Source of the DNA: Arenibacter sp. F20364
GTDB lineage: Bacteria; Bacteroidota; Bacteroidia; Flavobacteriales; Flavobacteriaceae
Direction of reading: 5' to 3'
NCBI RefSeq assembly: GCF_023015905.1
Contig: NZ_JALKBD010000023.1
Span: forward strand, 1 to 64,000
Length of the DNA stretch: 64,000 nt
Position numbers and translations under genes: made by a program. This document shows, piece by piece, positions 8,326-17,745 of the stretch (position 1 is its first letter; every line of letters starts with the position of its first letter). Below the pieces are notes generated by a model that did no database searches, was not told the DNA's origin, and saw nothing but the letters and a program-made list of their open reading frames with translations.

Positions 8326-10137
8326 CTAATATCCAGGATTTTGTTCAATATTTGGATTTTGATCTATAACATCTTGTGGAATTGGGCTCATATATTGTCT
8401 CGTCTCAAACTTGGCCGTATATTTCACTTCTTCCTCAACGCTGTAGACCCAAGTACCAGAATTATCCGCGGGGCTTGAATTCCTGATGACCATATTGTGT
8501 CTTGGGACTCCCATGGTCTCCTCCTGCTGCATCAAGCGCTTGTTGTCAAAATATCTCTTGTTCTCAAAACACAGTTCTACCCTACGTTCGTTATGTATGG
8601 CCGTTCTCATCTCTTCTTTGCTAAGGCCGGCCGGAAGGTCTGGAAGGTCTGAACGATCCCTGACCCTGTTGATGGCATTGTAGACAGATGGGTCCGGCCC
8701 TACGGCTTCGTTCTGCGCCTCGGCATAGTTCAATAGAACTTCTGCATACCTATAGAAAACATCATTTTGTCCGCTGGCATCGTTTCCAGGGGCCGCATCT
8801 GGATTCAATCGTTTCTTTTGGTAATAGCCAGAATCCCCAACATCGGTCTTACCGGCAAGGTCTATTTGATTGGTCTTGTCTGGATTGGCATAGGTCTCAT
8901 CGATACGGGTATAGATAATATCCTCTGTAGGCATCCAATCCAATTTATAAGTAGCCCCGTCATAAACGATAAAATCATAGAAGCGCTTTTCCCTATTTTC
9001 ATAAGGGTTTTGTGGGTCATACCCAGACGCAGGATCGGTAATAGGCAATCCATTGGCCATGGCAAACTGATCTACCAATTCCTGGGTAGGGTTATAATTC
9101 CCCCAGGTCAGGTAATTGCCCAATACATAGGTAGGTCCTCCCCGTCTTTCGTAATTGGATCCCATTCCGCCTACATTGGCCACAATTTGTCTATCCCAAA
9201 TAATCTCCTCATTGTACTCGTTGGAAGCCCTCCAAAGGTTTGGAAGATCATCGAACAGATCATAGGTGCCATCATAAAGATCGATAAACCTTTTGTTCGT
9301 CGCCGCCGCAGTGGCCCAACGTCCAGCATCAGCTGTTGCAAAGTGCACAAAATTTCCGGGATCCGAAAGATATCCAGCTCCACTATTGAACAAAGGACTT
9401 GCCGCAAATAGCTCCAGCCATCCTTTTAGGGCCAAGGCAGCTCCCAAAGTGGCACGACCTGCACCATTATTTCCATTGCTATATTTTATGGCCAGACTGC
9501 CAGCATCAACAATAGCCCCAAGTTCTGACGTAATAAAATTAAAGGTTTCCTCAAATGTTGCCCTGGGCACCAAAAGTTCCTCCTCGCTCATAATATTTCT
9601 GTCCAATGGTTCGGTAATAATGGGGAGGCCACCTACATGCATAAAGTACTCGCTATAAAAGAAAGCCCTGAGGAACCTTAATTCATCTATCCTCTGTGAG
9701 TAGAACTCTTCTGTATAGTTTTCCTTGTTCTCCTCCAATTTTTGGAGTCCAGTATTGCATTTCCTCAATTTTACAAAAAAAGTTTGCCAGGTATACCCGT
9801 TGGTTGGACCATAAGTACCTCCCCATGGGCTACTATTACTAGAGGATGGCGCCTGACATATTCCCTGTCTCCAGTTGGAAGCCGTATAGTAATGACTTAT
9901 GTTGTAGTCATCGGTATAATAATCCAATTGCTCCGCCAGTGTACAAATCCTGGGTATTTCACTGTAGACGTCATTGATAAAGATATCCGCATTGGCCTCT
10001 GAGGCCCATTGAGTGGCATCGGTAAGTTTGGATTTATTCTCGTTCTCCAGAAAATCTTCCGTATCACATGAAATGGCACCCAATAAGAGCGATGCACAGA
10101 TTCCAATGGTACTGATTTTATATATTAATCCTTTCAT
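8326..10137 (-). CDS. SusD/RagB-family glycan-binding lipoprotein (module A), 603 aa
   Basis: Start placed at the ATG at 10137, giving a classical lipoprotein signal (MKGLIYKISTIG...LLLGAISC). The longer in-frame upstream extension overlaps the SusC stop and is hydrophilic. The N-terminal SusD-like TPR region begins after DTEDFLENENKSKLT. The RagB/SusD C-terminal part contains FYRYAEVLLNYAEAQNEAVG, a family hallmark, followed by the usual RRVELCFENKRYFD block. It works as the outer-membrane lid that delivers oligosaccharide to its SusC partner, encoded 17 bp upstream on the same strand. Expected to be co-transcribed with SusC. Confidence 0.95.
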   Translation of the reverse strand: MKGLIYKISTIGICASLLLGAISCDTEDFLENENKSKLTDATQWASEANADIFINDVYSEIPRICTLAEQLDYYTDDYNISHYYTASNWRQGICQAPSSSNSSPWGGTYGPTNGYTWQTFFVKLRKCNTGLQKLEENKENYTEEFYSQRIDELRFLRAFFYSEYFMHVGGLPIITEPLDRNIMSEEELLVPRATFEETFNFITSELGAIVDAGSLAIKYSNGNNGAGRATLGAALALKGWLELFAASPLFNSGAGYLSDPGNFVHFATADAGRWATAAATNKRFIDLYDGTYDLFDDLPNLWRASNEYNEEIIWDRQIVANVGGMGSNYERRGGPTYVLGNYLTWGNYNPTQELVDQFAMANGLPITDPASGYDPQNPYENREKRFYDFIVYDGATYKLDWMPTEDIIYTRIDETYANPDKTNQIDLAGKTDVGDSGYYQKKRLNPDAAPGNDASGQNDVFYRYAEVLLNYAEAQNEAVGPDPSVYNAINRVRDRSDLPDLPAGLSKEEMRTAIHNERRVELCFENKRYFDNKRLMQQEETMGVPRHNMVIRNSSPADNSGTWVYSVEEEVKYTAKFETRQYMSPIPQDVIDQNPNIEQNPGY

Positions 10138-10156
10138 GGTTTTTATGATTTTTAAG

Positions 10157-13100
10157 TTAAAAAGAAATATCGACTCCAAAAGACAAGGTCTTAGTAATAG
10201 GATAGGAGTTTTCACGATCGTCATACCCCAGTTCTGGGTCTATAAAATCCAATTTACTAATGGTAAACAGGTTCTGTCCCGTTAAACGCAAACTTATCGA
10301 TTCCATATTTAGCTTTTCGGATATGCTTTTTGGAAGGGTATAACCCAAAACTGCAGTTTTAAGACGTACGTACCCTGTATCTACCATCCAAAAATCCGAA
10401 GCTTGCGTATTATTGGAATATGGTGAGGGTGTAGCCCTGGGATAACTTGCATTCTGATGGTCCGGGGTCCACCTGTTGTTGAAATATTCATAGGAGGTAT
10501 TACTTCCATTATTGGCAAAAGGGGACGTTAAAAATGTCTGGATATTAATGTCCGAATTAGCCACTCCCTGGAAAAACAAGGAAAGGTTAAAGCCCTTATA
10601 CTCCGCCGTGGTGTTAAAACCATAAGTAACCGACGGGTAAACAGGATTACCTATTACCGTTTGGTCATTGGAATCGATTATCCCATCAGGTGTGCCATCG
10701 GGGCCACTTAAATCCGCGTACCTAACGTCTCCTGGGTGCAAATCCCCAAATTGTACCACGTTATAGCCATCCGTACTGTTTATAATTCCGTCTCCGTTGG
10801 TATCATCGGCCGTAGAGAAAAGACCCAAAGATTTATACCCATAGGGCGTTCCAAAGGGTCGTCCTACCCTAGTTCTATTAGGATTGTCCCTTTCGGCATC
10901 GGATTGGAACACCTCCAACATATTGTTCTCGGCATAGCTAAGGTTGGCATTAAGGGAGAATCGAAAACCGTTGTCCCACATTTTTTGGGTACCCAATCCC
11001 ACTTCAAATCCGTTGTTATCCATAGATCCCTTGTTTTCTTGGGAGAGGGCCAGGCCATATTCAACCGGTACGGTAACCTGTGGTGCAAGGAGCATTCCAG
11101 TACGATCCTCATGGAAAAAGTCGAACTCCATGTTAAAAAGTCCGTTCCACATAGTAAGGTCAAAACCTATATCAAATTTGGTCGATATTTCCCATGTAAT
11201 ATTAGGGTTTGGCTCAGTACTTACCCTAGACCCCTGAACAAGGCTGCCATTCCCAAACGCATAGGCGTTACCGCGCAGATCATAACCTGCCAAATACTGG
11301 AATGCGGCCAGATTGCCATCGATATACGGAAGGTTCCCCGATTTACCCCAGGAAGACCTAACCTTTAAACTATTGATGGATGTCATCTCCTTCATAAAAT
11401 TTTCCTCGGATATTCTCCAGGCGGCTGAAAAAGCCGGGAAATAGCCCCAACGTTCACCTGGCGCAAAGGAATAGTGTCCATCATACCTACCAGAGGCCTC
11501 CATGATATATTTATCCTTAAAAGTATATCCTAAACGATATACATAACCGATCTCACTTGCAGTTCCTGAAGATCCGCCATTATCATAATCCAATTTATCT
11601 GAACTTCCCAAGCTCAACTCATCTATTTCAATAGCAAAATTGTTCCTACGGGCATTAAAAAAGTCATTTTTGGTCTCGCGAGCCTCGGCTACAAACAAGG
11701 CCGAAACACTATGGTCCCCAAAAATACGATCATAATTAAGGTACCCTTGATAGGTGAATTTTGTTTGCCTACGGTTTTCCAACTGCAACCAGGTATATGG
11801 CTGTCCGCTACCTTCCTGCAAGGAAATTGCCTCGGTATAAGTATAAGGTTGCTGATCCAAGTCAATGTTATAAAAGATAAAAGGAACGTGCCAAAGTTTA
11901 TCATTGTTCGTGGTAGGGTCATAACTAAAAACCCCCTTTACCTTTAAGCCCGGAATAAATGGCAATTCCTGTTCTACATAAACCGAACTGAGTAAGGTAT
12001 TATCCTCATCCTTGCGATAACCTTCAGACTCCAACACCCCTACTGGGCTACCTCCCGAGGATTCGCCCCATTTGTCCCCTTCCGGGTATCTCAAGGTTTG
12101 TATAGGTACAAACTTATAGAAACTTCTCATTAAGTGGGTCAGGTTTTCATCGGCATCGATACCGTCCGTATGCTCTATAGAACCGTACAGTGACATTCCG
12201 AACTTGGTGGTCTTGGTGGCCTGAATATCCAAGCTCATATTATAGTTATACCGTTGGTAGCCTACGGGGTCAAAAATTCCCTCCTGATCAAAGTAACCCA
12301 GACCAGCATTATATTTTATCACATCGGTCCCTCCACTTATCTGGAAGTTGTTAATGGATACGCCTGTATTTTTTGCAAACTCATCCGTAAAATTGGAGTC
12401 GGGATATTTGTAAGGATCTGACTGGTGCAGTTGGTTGTAGTCGGCAATTAGACCTGGATCATTCGGAGGAGTAGTTCCCGAAGGGTTTAAATTGAAATAT
12501 CCTTCATTCTGCAAGGCCATATAATCCTGGGCACTTAACATTTCTGGAAGGTAGGTAGGGTTTTGAAAACCATAAGAACTGCTCAAGCTTATTGTAGGCT
12601 TACCTGTCTTGCCTTTTTTGGTAGTAATAACAATAACCCCATTTGCACCCCCAATTCCAAAGGGGGCAACTGCGGCCGCATCCTTAAGTACGGTTACGGA
12701 CTCAATAACATTGGGATCTATTTGGCTCATGTTGTCCCTGCGAATTCCATCTACCACTATCAAAGGGTTTGTATTACCTGTAGAGACAACCCCTCGAATA
12801 TGAATATCCGGGTTATCACTTCCCGGAGCACCACCATTTGGCCTCATACTCACCCCGGTCATCCTACCGGCAAGATTCTGGGAAACATTGGACGTAGGGA
12901 TGTTCGCTATTTCCTTCCCCTGCATTGTACTTACAGAACCCGTTAAGGTAGACTTCTTTTGGGTAGCATATCCTACCACAACAATTTCATCGAGGCCAGC
13001 GGCATCCTCTTTTAGAACCACCGAAATATCCGTCCTTCCGTCAAGAGCTACTTCTTGCGTGGCAAACCCAATATATGAAATAACGAGAGTGGCATCCTCA

Positions 13101-13651
13101 CTACCCAAATCGATGGTGAATTTTCCGTCAAAATCGGCTTGAGTACCATTGGTAGTACCTTTCTCCACAATTTTTGCCCCGGGCATGGGGACCCCAGTAT
13201 CATCGGTTACAGTTCCCGAAACTTGGATTTGTTCTTTTTTAAGCTCCACTACGGTAGGTTTTGGAACCTCTTTGGGTGTATTTAAATTTTTATCTTGAGT
13301 TAGGATAATTTGGGTTCCCCGGACTTTATATGCAGTGTAAGTATTGTCAAATAAACTAAGTAATACATTATCTATATGCTCCTTATTTGCGCGCAATGAC
13401 AATTTACGCTGAAGGTTTACATCCTTTACCTTATAAATAAATCTAAATTTCGTAGTAGATTCGATGTCATCAATAATGTCCCGTACTGTAGCGTTCTCTG
13501 CCGCCAAGGTAACCTTAGTCTTCTGTGCATAGCTATCATTGGCCTTTAAACCTAATAGCGCGGCAAACAACAGTAGCGTGGTCAATTTCATTTTCAAGTC
13601 AAATTTCAACAAAGGTTTGCTCAACCTTCCCTGATTAGATGGTTTTTTCAT
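10157..13651 (-). CDS. SusC/RagA-family TonB-dependent transporter with N-terminal STN domain (module A), 1164 aa
   Basis: Outer-membrane oligosaccharide importer. Order of domains: signal segment (residues about 21-42), STN (secretin/TonB short N-terminal) domain about 45-120, carboxypeptidase-regulatory-like beta-sandwich about 143-220 (VSGTVTDDTGVPMPGAKI), the 'GLDEIVVVGYATQKK' linker, plug domain about 235-350 with DAAAVAPFGIGGANGVIVITTKKG, then the long 22-strand barrel ending in aromatic FGVDISF. The STN domain is the signalling type that contacts a FecR anti-sigma factor, and the FecR gene is immediately upstream (159 bp) on the same strand. Downstream is SusD. Length is typical. Likely induced through the divergent ECF sigma factor. 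Confidence 0.96.
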   Translation of the reverse strand: MKKPSNQGRLSKPLLKFDLKMKLTTLLLFAALLGLKANDSYAQKTKVTLAAENATVRDIIDDIESTTKFRFIYKVKDVNLQRKLSLRANKEHIDNVLLSLFDNTYTAYKVRGTQIILTQDKNLNTPKEVPKPTVVELKKEQIQVSGTVTDDTGVPMPGAKIVEKGTTNGTQADFDGKFTIDLGSEDATLVISYIGFATQEVALDGRTDISVVLKEDAAGLDEIVVVGYATQKKSTLTGSVSTMQGKEIANIPTSNVSQNLAGRMTGVSMRPNGGAPGSDNPDIHIRGVVSTGNTNPLIVVDGIRRDNMSQIDPNVIESVTVLKDAAAVAPFGIGGANGVIVITTKKGKTGKPTISLSSSYGFQNPTYLPEMLSAQDYMALQNEGYFNLNPSGTTPPNDPGLIADYNQLHQSDPYKYPDSNFTDEFAKNTGVSINNFQISGGTDVIKYNAGLGYFDQEGIFDPVGYQRYNYNMSLDIQATKTTKFGMSLYGSIEHTDGIDADENLTHLMRSFYKFVPIQTLRYPEGDKWGESSGGSPVGVLESEGYRKDEDNTLLSSVYVEQELPFIPGLKVKGVFSYDPTTNNDKLWHVPFIFYNIDLDQQPYTYTEAISLQEGSGQPYTWLQLENRRQTKFTYQGYLNYDRIFGDHSVSALFVAEARETKNDFFNARRNNFAIEIDELSLGSSDKLDYDNGGSSGTASEIGYVYRLGYTFKDKYIMEASGRYDGHYSFAPGERWGYFPAFSAAWRISEENFMKEMTSINSLKVRSSWGKSGNLPYIDGNLAAFQYLAGYDLRGNAYAFGNGSLVQGSRVSTEPNPNITWEISTKFDIGFDLTMWNGLFNMEFDFFHEDRTGMLLAPQVTVPVEYGLALSQENKGSMDNNGFEVGLGTQKMWDNGFRFSLNANLSYAENNMLEVFQSDAERDNPNRTRVGRPFGTPYGYKSLGLFSTADDTNGDGIINSTDGYNVVQFGDLHPGDVRYADLSGPDGTPDGIIDSNDQTVIGNPVYPSVTYGFNTTAEYKGFNLSLFFQGVANSDINIQTFLTSPFANNGSNTSYEYFNNRWTPDHQNASYPRATPSPYSNNTQASDFWMVDTGYVRLKTAVLGYTLPKSISEKLNMESISLRLTGQNLFTISKLDFIDPELGYDDRENSYPITKTLSFGVDISF

Positions 13652-13704
13652 ATTTTTGAATGTTTTGTTGTGGTTAGTAAATAATTACTCGATCACTCTT
13701 TATT

Positions 13705-13732
13705 ACCGGAAAATGTTAGCGCATTTTCCGGT
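13705..13732 (+). terminator. Strong hairpin with plus-strand T-tract between FecR and SusC
   Basis: A perfect 11 bp stem, ACCGGAAAATG (13705-13715) with its complement at 13722-13732 and a six-base loop, followed on the plus strand by seven T. Orientation is against the FecR and SusC genes. On the SusC mRNA side it would be a stable leader hairpin preceded by A-residues. It may stop antisense transcription or process/attenuate the FecR-SusC transcript. Confidence 0.6.
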
Positions 13733-13810
13733 TTTTTTTACGAGTTTAGAGTGTCGAAGATTCAAGTCGAAAGTCTATGTCATAGTTTATTTTATTTAAG
13801 GGTTCTACTT

Positions 13811-14944
13811 CTATTTAATAATTACCTGATTATTTAAGATGCTATAGTCTATTGCATGGATGTCATTAAAATAACTGAGCACCTCCTCTATTGAAACCTC
13901 ATTGAAACTTGCGTTAAAAATTTCCTGGCCCAAAACAATATTGGTATTTTCTATCTCAATATTATAGTGGCGCTCCAATTTTGTCAAGATCTGATCAAAA
14001 GTCAAATTCCTAAAAACCAAATGGCCCTGCATCCAAGAAGTGTAAAGATCAGTATTGACTTCTTTCACGGTTATGCCCTTGGAGCCCCGATTACACGATC
14101 CTTTCTGACCTGGAGACAAGCTAACAATGTCTTCCTCCACTTCATTGTTATTTTCCAAACTCACCGCCCCTTCTACCAATACAACATCAATTTTCTTATC
14201 CTCTTGATAGGCGGACACATTGAATTCCGTTCCCAAAACCTTTACATCCAGCTCATCAATATTTACAATAAATGGGTTGGATCCATTCTTGGCAACATCA
14301 AAATAGGCTTCCCCGGAAAGAAATACCTGTCTTGGCCCTTCCTTTAAAAAATTTACGGGATACCTTAAAGAACTGCCGGCATTTAGGTGAACCAAAGTAC
14401 CATCTGACAGTTGCAGTTGAAACTTTTTCCCATTGGGAATTTTTAAAGTATTAAAAACCAATTCCTCCTTTTCGGCTTCCTGGGAATAACTGATCTGGTT
14501 TTGTTTTTGGGTCCCTACAATATTCCCTTCGGAATCCCTGACCTCAATCTGCGCGTTAACATCAATGGTTTGAACGGTTCCATTATCCAATTCCAAGGTA
14601 ATAGGTTCGTCATGAGGTCTCAAAGAGCAATGTTCTTGCTCGGTCACCATAAATTGTTGATAGACTAATCCCAAACCAAAAAGACATACAATAGCAGCAG
14701 CAATCTTTAGCCATTTTGGAAAAAGCTTCTTAACCGGTTTTTCATTAAAACCGATTTGATTTGCCACTTTGTCATAGGCCTCATCAAGGTTATTCTCCAA
14801 GGTAGCCAAGTTTAGATCGTGATAGTCGCGGATATATGATTCTAGAACAACTTGGTTGGCAGGATCTTTCAACCAATTACGAAGTTCAATGATCTCCAAT
14901 TCCGTAATAGTACCAAGAAGTAGTTTAGTTATATTTTTTTTCAT
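13811..14944 (-). CDS. FecR-family anti-sigma factor (module A), 377 aa
   Basis: Inner-membrane anti-sigma factor that presumably sequesters the ECF sigma factor encoded divergently. The cytoplasmic N-terminal part (to about residue 80) precedes one membrane segment at about 83-104 (WLKIAAAIVCLFGLGLVY). The periplasmic FecR domain follows at about 160-260 (KIPNGKKFQLQLSDGTLVHLNAGS, FLSGEAYFDVAKNG, VKVLGTEFNVSAY), and a C-terminal DUF4974/STN-like domain covers about 300-377 (LTFDQILTKLERHYNIEIE). It is followed by STN-type SusC, consistent with the transporter-FecR-sigma signalling chain. Start ATG at 14944. Confidence 0.95.
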   Translation of the reverse strand: MKKNITKLLLGTITELEIIELRNWLKDPANQVVLESYIRDYHDLNLATLENNLDEAYDKVANQIGFNEKPVKKLFPKWLKIAAAIVCLFGLGLVYQQFMVTEQEHCSLRPHDEPITLELDNGTVQTIDVNAQIEVRDSEGNIVGTQKQNQISYSQEAEKEELVFNTLKIPNGKKFQLQLSDGTLVHLNAGSSLRYPVNFLKEGPRQVFLSGEAYFDVAKNGSNPFIVNIDELDVKVLGTEFNVSAYQEDKKIDVVLVEGAVSLENNNEVEEDIVSLSPGQKGSCNRGSKGITVKEVNTDLYTSWMQGHLVFRNLTFDQILTKLERHYNIEIENTNIVLGQEIFNASFNEVSIEEVLSYFNDIHAIDYSILNNQVIIK

Positions 14945-15114
14945 TATCTTTTTGCCCGATTATCTTCCATTTTATGTTTGTTTTGACCTCCCCCTTCATT
15001 ACACATAACATAATTAATACATCAAAAAAATATAAAACCCTTAAAAAGAATTGAAAAAAAATTTGATATTCGTACTAATTTTTAAAAAACCAACCAAACC
15101 AATACCTAGCTCAA
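14945..15114. promoter_or_regulatory. Divergent control region of FecR and ECF sigma genes
   Basis: A 170 bp AT-rich space between divergently transcribed FecR and sigma genes must hold both promoters. A TTTGATATTCG run at about 15061-15071, upstream of the sigma ATG, is a possible core-promoter element, but the match to the Bacteroidota TTG/TAnnTTTG consensus is poor. Confidence 0.35.
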
Positions 15115-15672
15115 ATGAATGAAATAGAGGCAGTAGCGGCCATGAAGAAGGGCGACCGGAGAGCTTTCAAGTATCTTTTTAATATGTTTTATGACCGACT
15201 AGTGGCGTATATTACCACCTATACCCACGACAAAATACAGTCGGAAGATATTGTACAACATGCCTTTATTCGTTTTTGGGAAGAAAAATCCAAATTGGAC
15301 GAAATCAAATCGCCCAAAGTCTATCTCTATGCCATTGCCTACAACAGATATATCGACACCATCAAGAGGGCCAAAAAACAAGAAAAACTATTAAGTCAAA
15401 TTTGGGAACGTGCGCTTTTGGATCGAATAGAAGAAGACTCGGAGGCTTTGGAAAATCGTATCCAGAAAATGAAACAGATCATTGATGCCTTACCTCCCAA
15501 ATGCAAGGAAATTATAATACTAAATAAGATACAAGGGGTAAAGTATAAGGATATTGCAGAGCAAATGGGTATTTCCGTTAAAACTGTGGAATCCCAAATG
15601 CGAATAGCTTTTACCAAAATACGAGAGGCTTTTAAAGAAGACTATGCGCTTTGGTTTTTACTTATAAAGTAG
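15115..15672 (+). CDS. ECF RNA polymerase sigma factor (FecI-like, module A), 185 aa
   Basis: Region sigma-2 covers about residues 10-80 (FKYLFNMFYDRLVAYITTYTHD, then SEDIVQHAFIRFWEEK). The sigma-4 helix-turn-helix covers about 125-178 (LPPKCKEIIILNKIQGVKYKDIAEQMGISVKTVESQM). This is the FecI/RpoE-like sigma class used by Bacteroidota to switch on SusC/SusD loci. It is divergent from the FecR gene instead of preceding it in one operon, a geometry repeated at 57.6 kb. Predicted target: the FecR-SusC-SusD transcript of module A. Confidence 0.95.
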   Translation: MNEIEAVAAMKKGDRRAFKYLFNMFYDRLVAYITTYTHDKIQSEDIVQHAFIRFWEEKSKLDEIKSPKVYLYAIAYNRYIDTIKRAKKQEKLLSQIWERALLDRIEEDSEALENRIQKMKQIIDALPPKCKEIIILNKIQGVKYKDIAEQMGISVKTVESQMRIAFTKIREAFKEDYALWFLLIK

Positions 15673-15717
15673 TTTAATTTTGTAAGCAATCTACTGACCC
15701 TTACTGCAATTCCAGAA

Positions 15718-15845
15718 AACTACCTCGGGGCAGGCCTGTTTGCCGATAAAGGCAGGCCCGCAAAGCATTGAACGGAACCTTATTTAGATTTCGACACCCG
15801 CCTGCGGTAGGCAGGTTAAAACCTCGATTATCGAGTAAAATCCCT
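15718..15845. repeat. REP-like palindromic intergenic repeat, copy 1
   Basis: Begins ACTACCTCGGGGCAGGCC, contains GCCGATAAAGGCAGGCCCG and a second GCCTGCGGTAGGCAGG palindrome, and ends at CTCGATTATCGAG, a 6 bp inverted repeat around one base. Most of these blocks recur in the same order at 23329-23412, though the middle differs. Function unknown. Confidence 0.6.
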
Positions 15846-15860
15846 TCCTCAAATAGCAAA

Positions 15861-15887
15861 AAAAGCGCAGTAAACACTGCGCCTTTT
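15861..15887. terminator. Bidirectional terminator between sigma and SusD genes
   Basis: GCGCAGT (15865-15871), loop AAAC, ACTGCGC (15876-15882), flanked by A-run on the left and CTTTT on the right. It sits between convergent genes (ECF sigma on plus, SusD of module B on minus), so it can terminate both. Confidence 0.7.
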
Positions 15888-15926
15888 CAAATAAATAAAA
15901 CTCAATTAATGAAAAATCTTATAAAT

Positions 15927-17717
15927 CTATTCCCACCCAAAAACTTGTTCCAAACTTGGGTTTAATGTCATTTCCGTTGCAGGGATAGGCCTGTAGTAAT
16001 CCTTTGGTTCCGTAAAGGTTCCCCTTTCCGGGTTTGCCACTATGTTACCACTGGTACCATTGGTGAGGTACACATCAACGTCATCCCCAAAATTGCCCAC
16101 TCTGTAATAGATCAAGGTAACTCCCAGACTATTTACTTCCCTATTATCGGGCTCTGGAACCACTTCGGAAGCAGCTATCAAAATAATGTCTTCAACACCA
16201 TCACCCGTAAGGTCATATTTACCAAGCCCTGGAAAGTAAGGTCCAACAGGCTCCTTTTCCATAAGCTTTCCGGCATTCCAGCGGTTTAGGTCGTCCAATC
16301 TTCTGCCTTCCTGGGCCAGCTCAACCCTTCTTTCTCGTCTAATTTCCAACAGAACAGGACTATTAACATCAGGGTAACTCTCGGCCAAAACTGGATCCGC
16401 TGTGATTCCCATAGTTAAATTTGGAAGTCCCGCCCTATTTCTTAATTCGTTCACCGTGATATCCAAAATGCTTTGTGACATAGTACCCAATTCCGCCTGG
16501 GCTTCCGCATAGGTCAATAATACCTCGGCATAGCGAAATAATGGAACATCCACCCCATTTACATAGTCTATATCCAAGCTATTTATAAACCCCTTTATCA
16601 GATGGTATCCGGTAAAGTTTTTGTTTAGCTGCTGCACATAATTTCTTACACCGGCCGAATAATTGGATACATTGATAAGTTCCCAACCTGGAAAGGAAAA
16701 AGTCTGGCTTAACCTGGGATCCCTGTTTTGGAATTCCTCCACAAAGGTCTTGGTTTCATAATCGGGCTGACTACTGTAGTAGGAACCATCTGCCATTAAA
16801 TAACTTTCTACCAAGTCCTTGGCTGGAGACATTTCATAGTTACCAAAAACCGTAACGCTAAAACCATTATTCTTAACATTGGCTATAGATATATTGGAGA
16901 AGACTATTTCGTCGTTTGTAGTAAGGTCCTCACTAATAAACAGATCGTAATAATCCGTGTTGGGATTACCGGTATTATGAATGGCAAAAACCCCGCCATC
17001 TATTATCTGCTTTGAATAACTGGAAGCCAATTGTAAGTACGCATCCGCAGACCCTTGCAGATTTAACTCGTCATGATGTTTTCTAAAAGTGCCTTCATAC
17101 AATGCACTTCTACCGGCATAAGCCAATACAACCCATTTGTTTACTGCACCTGATGGCTGGTCTTCCAACACATTGTCTACGGCAAATTGATAATCCTCGA
17201 AAATCTTGTCCAAAACAAATTCCCTTGAATCACTTGGTTTATATAAATCTTCAGAGTCGGTACTCAAAACCTCATCGTACCAAGGAACATTGGAATATCG
17301 TTTTATTTTTGCCATATAAAATTGAGCCCTAAAAAAACGGGCAACCCCATTGTAATGATTTCTGATCTCCTCCGAAACCACGGCATTGTCAGAATTCTCC
17401 AAGAATAAATTGATGTCCCTCAAAGTTTGCCAATTCCAACCAGAAGTAATGGTGGATGAGTTGGCACTGGTGGTCATCATCGTCTTAATTTCCCTGTTTC
17501 CTGTTGTTGCTGCATTATCCGTTGCCTCGTCATCATAGTAAAGGCCATATCCCGGAAAATTATACAGGCCATTGACATAAATAGCCAAATCCTCTTCCGT
17601 ATTAAAAAAATTATCAACTGCTATTTCGGTTTCGGGCAGGCGCTCCAGAAAATCATCATTACAGGAGGACAGTATCCCCAGCCCTATAGCTACACTAAAT
17701 ATTATTATATTTTTCAT
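15927..17717 (-). CDS. SusD/RagB-family lipoprotein (module B), 596 aa
   Basis: Lipoprotein signal ends at SSCNDDF (Cys19). SusD-like N-terminal TPR region (EDLAIYVNGLYNFPG) is followed by the family hallmark LFRYAEVLLTYAEAQAELG and the block RRERRVELAQEGRRLDDLNRWNAGK. C-terminal 'DYYRPIPATEMTLNPSLEQVFGW' is the usual SusD ending. Encoded 28 bp after its SusC partner, last gene of a three-gene operon with an alkaline-phosphatase-like enzyme and under an apparent TetR operator. It is a surface binding partner of the 17746-20967 transporter. Confidence 0.95.
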   Translation of the reverse strand: MKNIIIFSVAIGLGILSSCNDDFLERLPETEIAVDNFFNTEEDLAIYVNGLYNFPGYGLYYDDEATDNAATTGNREIKTMMTTSANSSTITSGWNWQTLRDINLFLENSDNAVVSEEIRNHYNGVARFFRAQFYMAKIKRYSNVPWYDEVLSTDSEDLYKPSDSREFVLDKIFEDYQFAVDNVLEDQPSGAVNKWVVLAYAGRSALYEGTFRKHHDELNLQGSADAYLQLASSYSKQIIDGGVFAIHNTGNPNTDYYDLFISEDLTTNDEIVFSNISIANVKNNGFSVTVFGNYEMSPAKDLVESYLMADGSYYSSQPDYETKTFVEEFQNRDPRLSQTFSFPGWELINVSNYSAGVRNYVQQLNKNFTGYHLIKGFINSLDIDYVNGVDVPLFRYAEVLLTYAEAQAELGTMSQSILDITVNELRNRAGLPNLTMGITADPVLAESYPDVNSPVLLEIRRERRVELAQEGRRLDDLNRWNAGKLMEKEPVGPYFPGLGKYDLTGDGVEDIILIAASEVVPEPDNREVNSLGVTLIYYRVGNFGDDVDVYLTNGTSGNIVANPERGTFTEPKDYYRPIPATEMTLNPSLEQVFGWE

Positions 17718-17745
17718 AATCGATTCTTTAGGTCGTTATTTTTAA

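Noticed and set aside
8767..9411. 214-codon plus-strand frame opposite SusD
   Set aside because: Antisense to a strongly supported SusD gene; composition follows the codon structure of the sense gene.
10736..11368. 210-codon plus-strand frame opposite SusC
   Set aside because: Antisense shadow of the conserved SusC barrel; no recognisable domain.
15768..15965. 65-codon plus-strand frame after the sigma gene
   Set aside because: Consists of palindromic repeat and terminator sequence and runs into the SusD 3' end.
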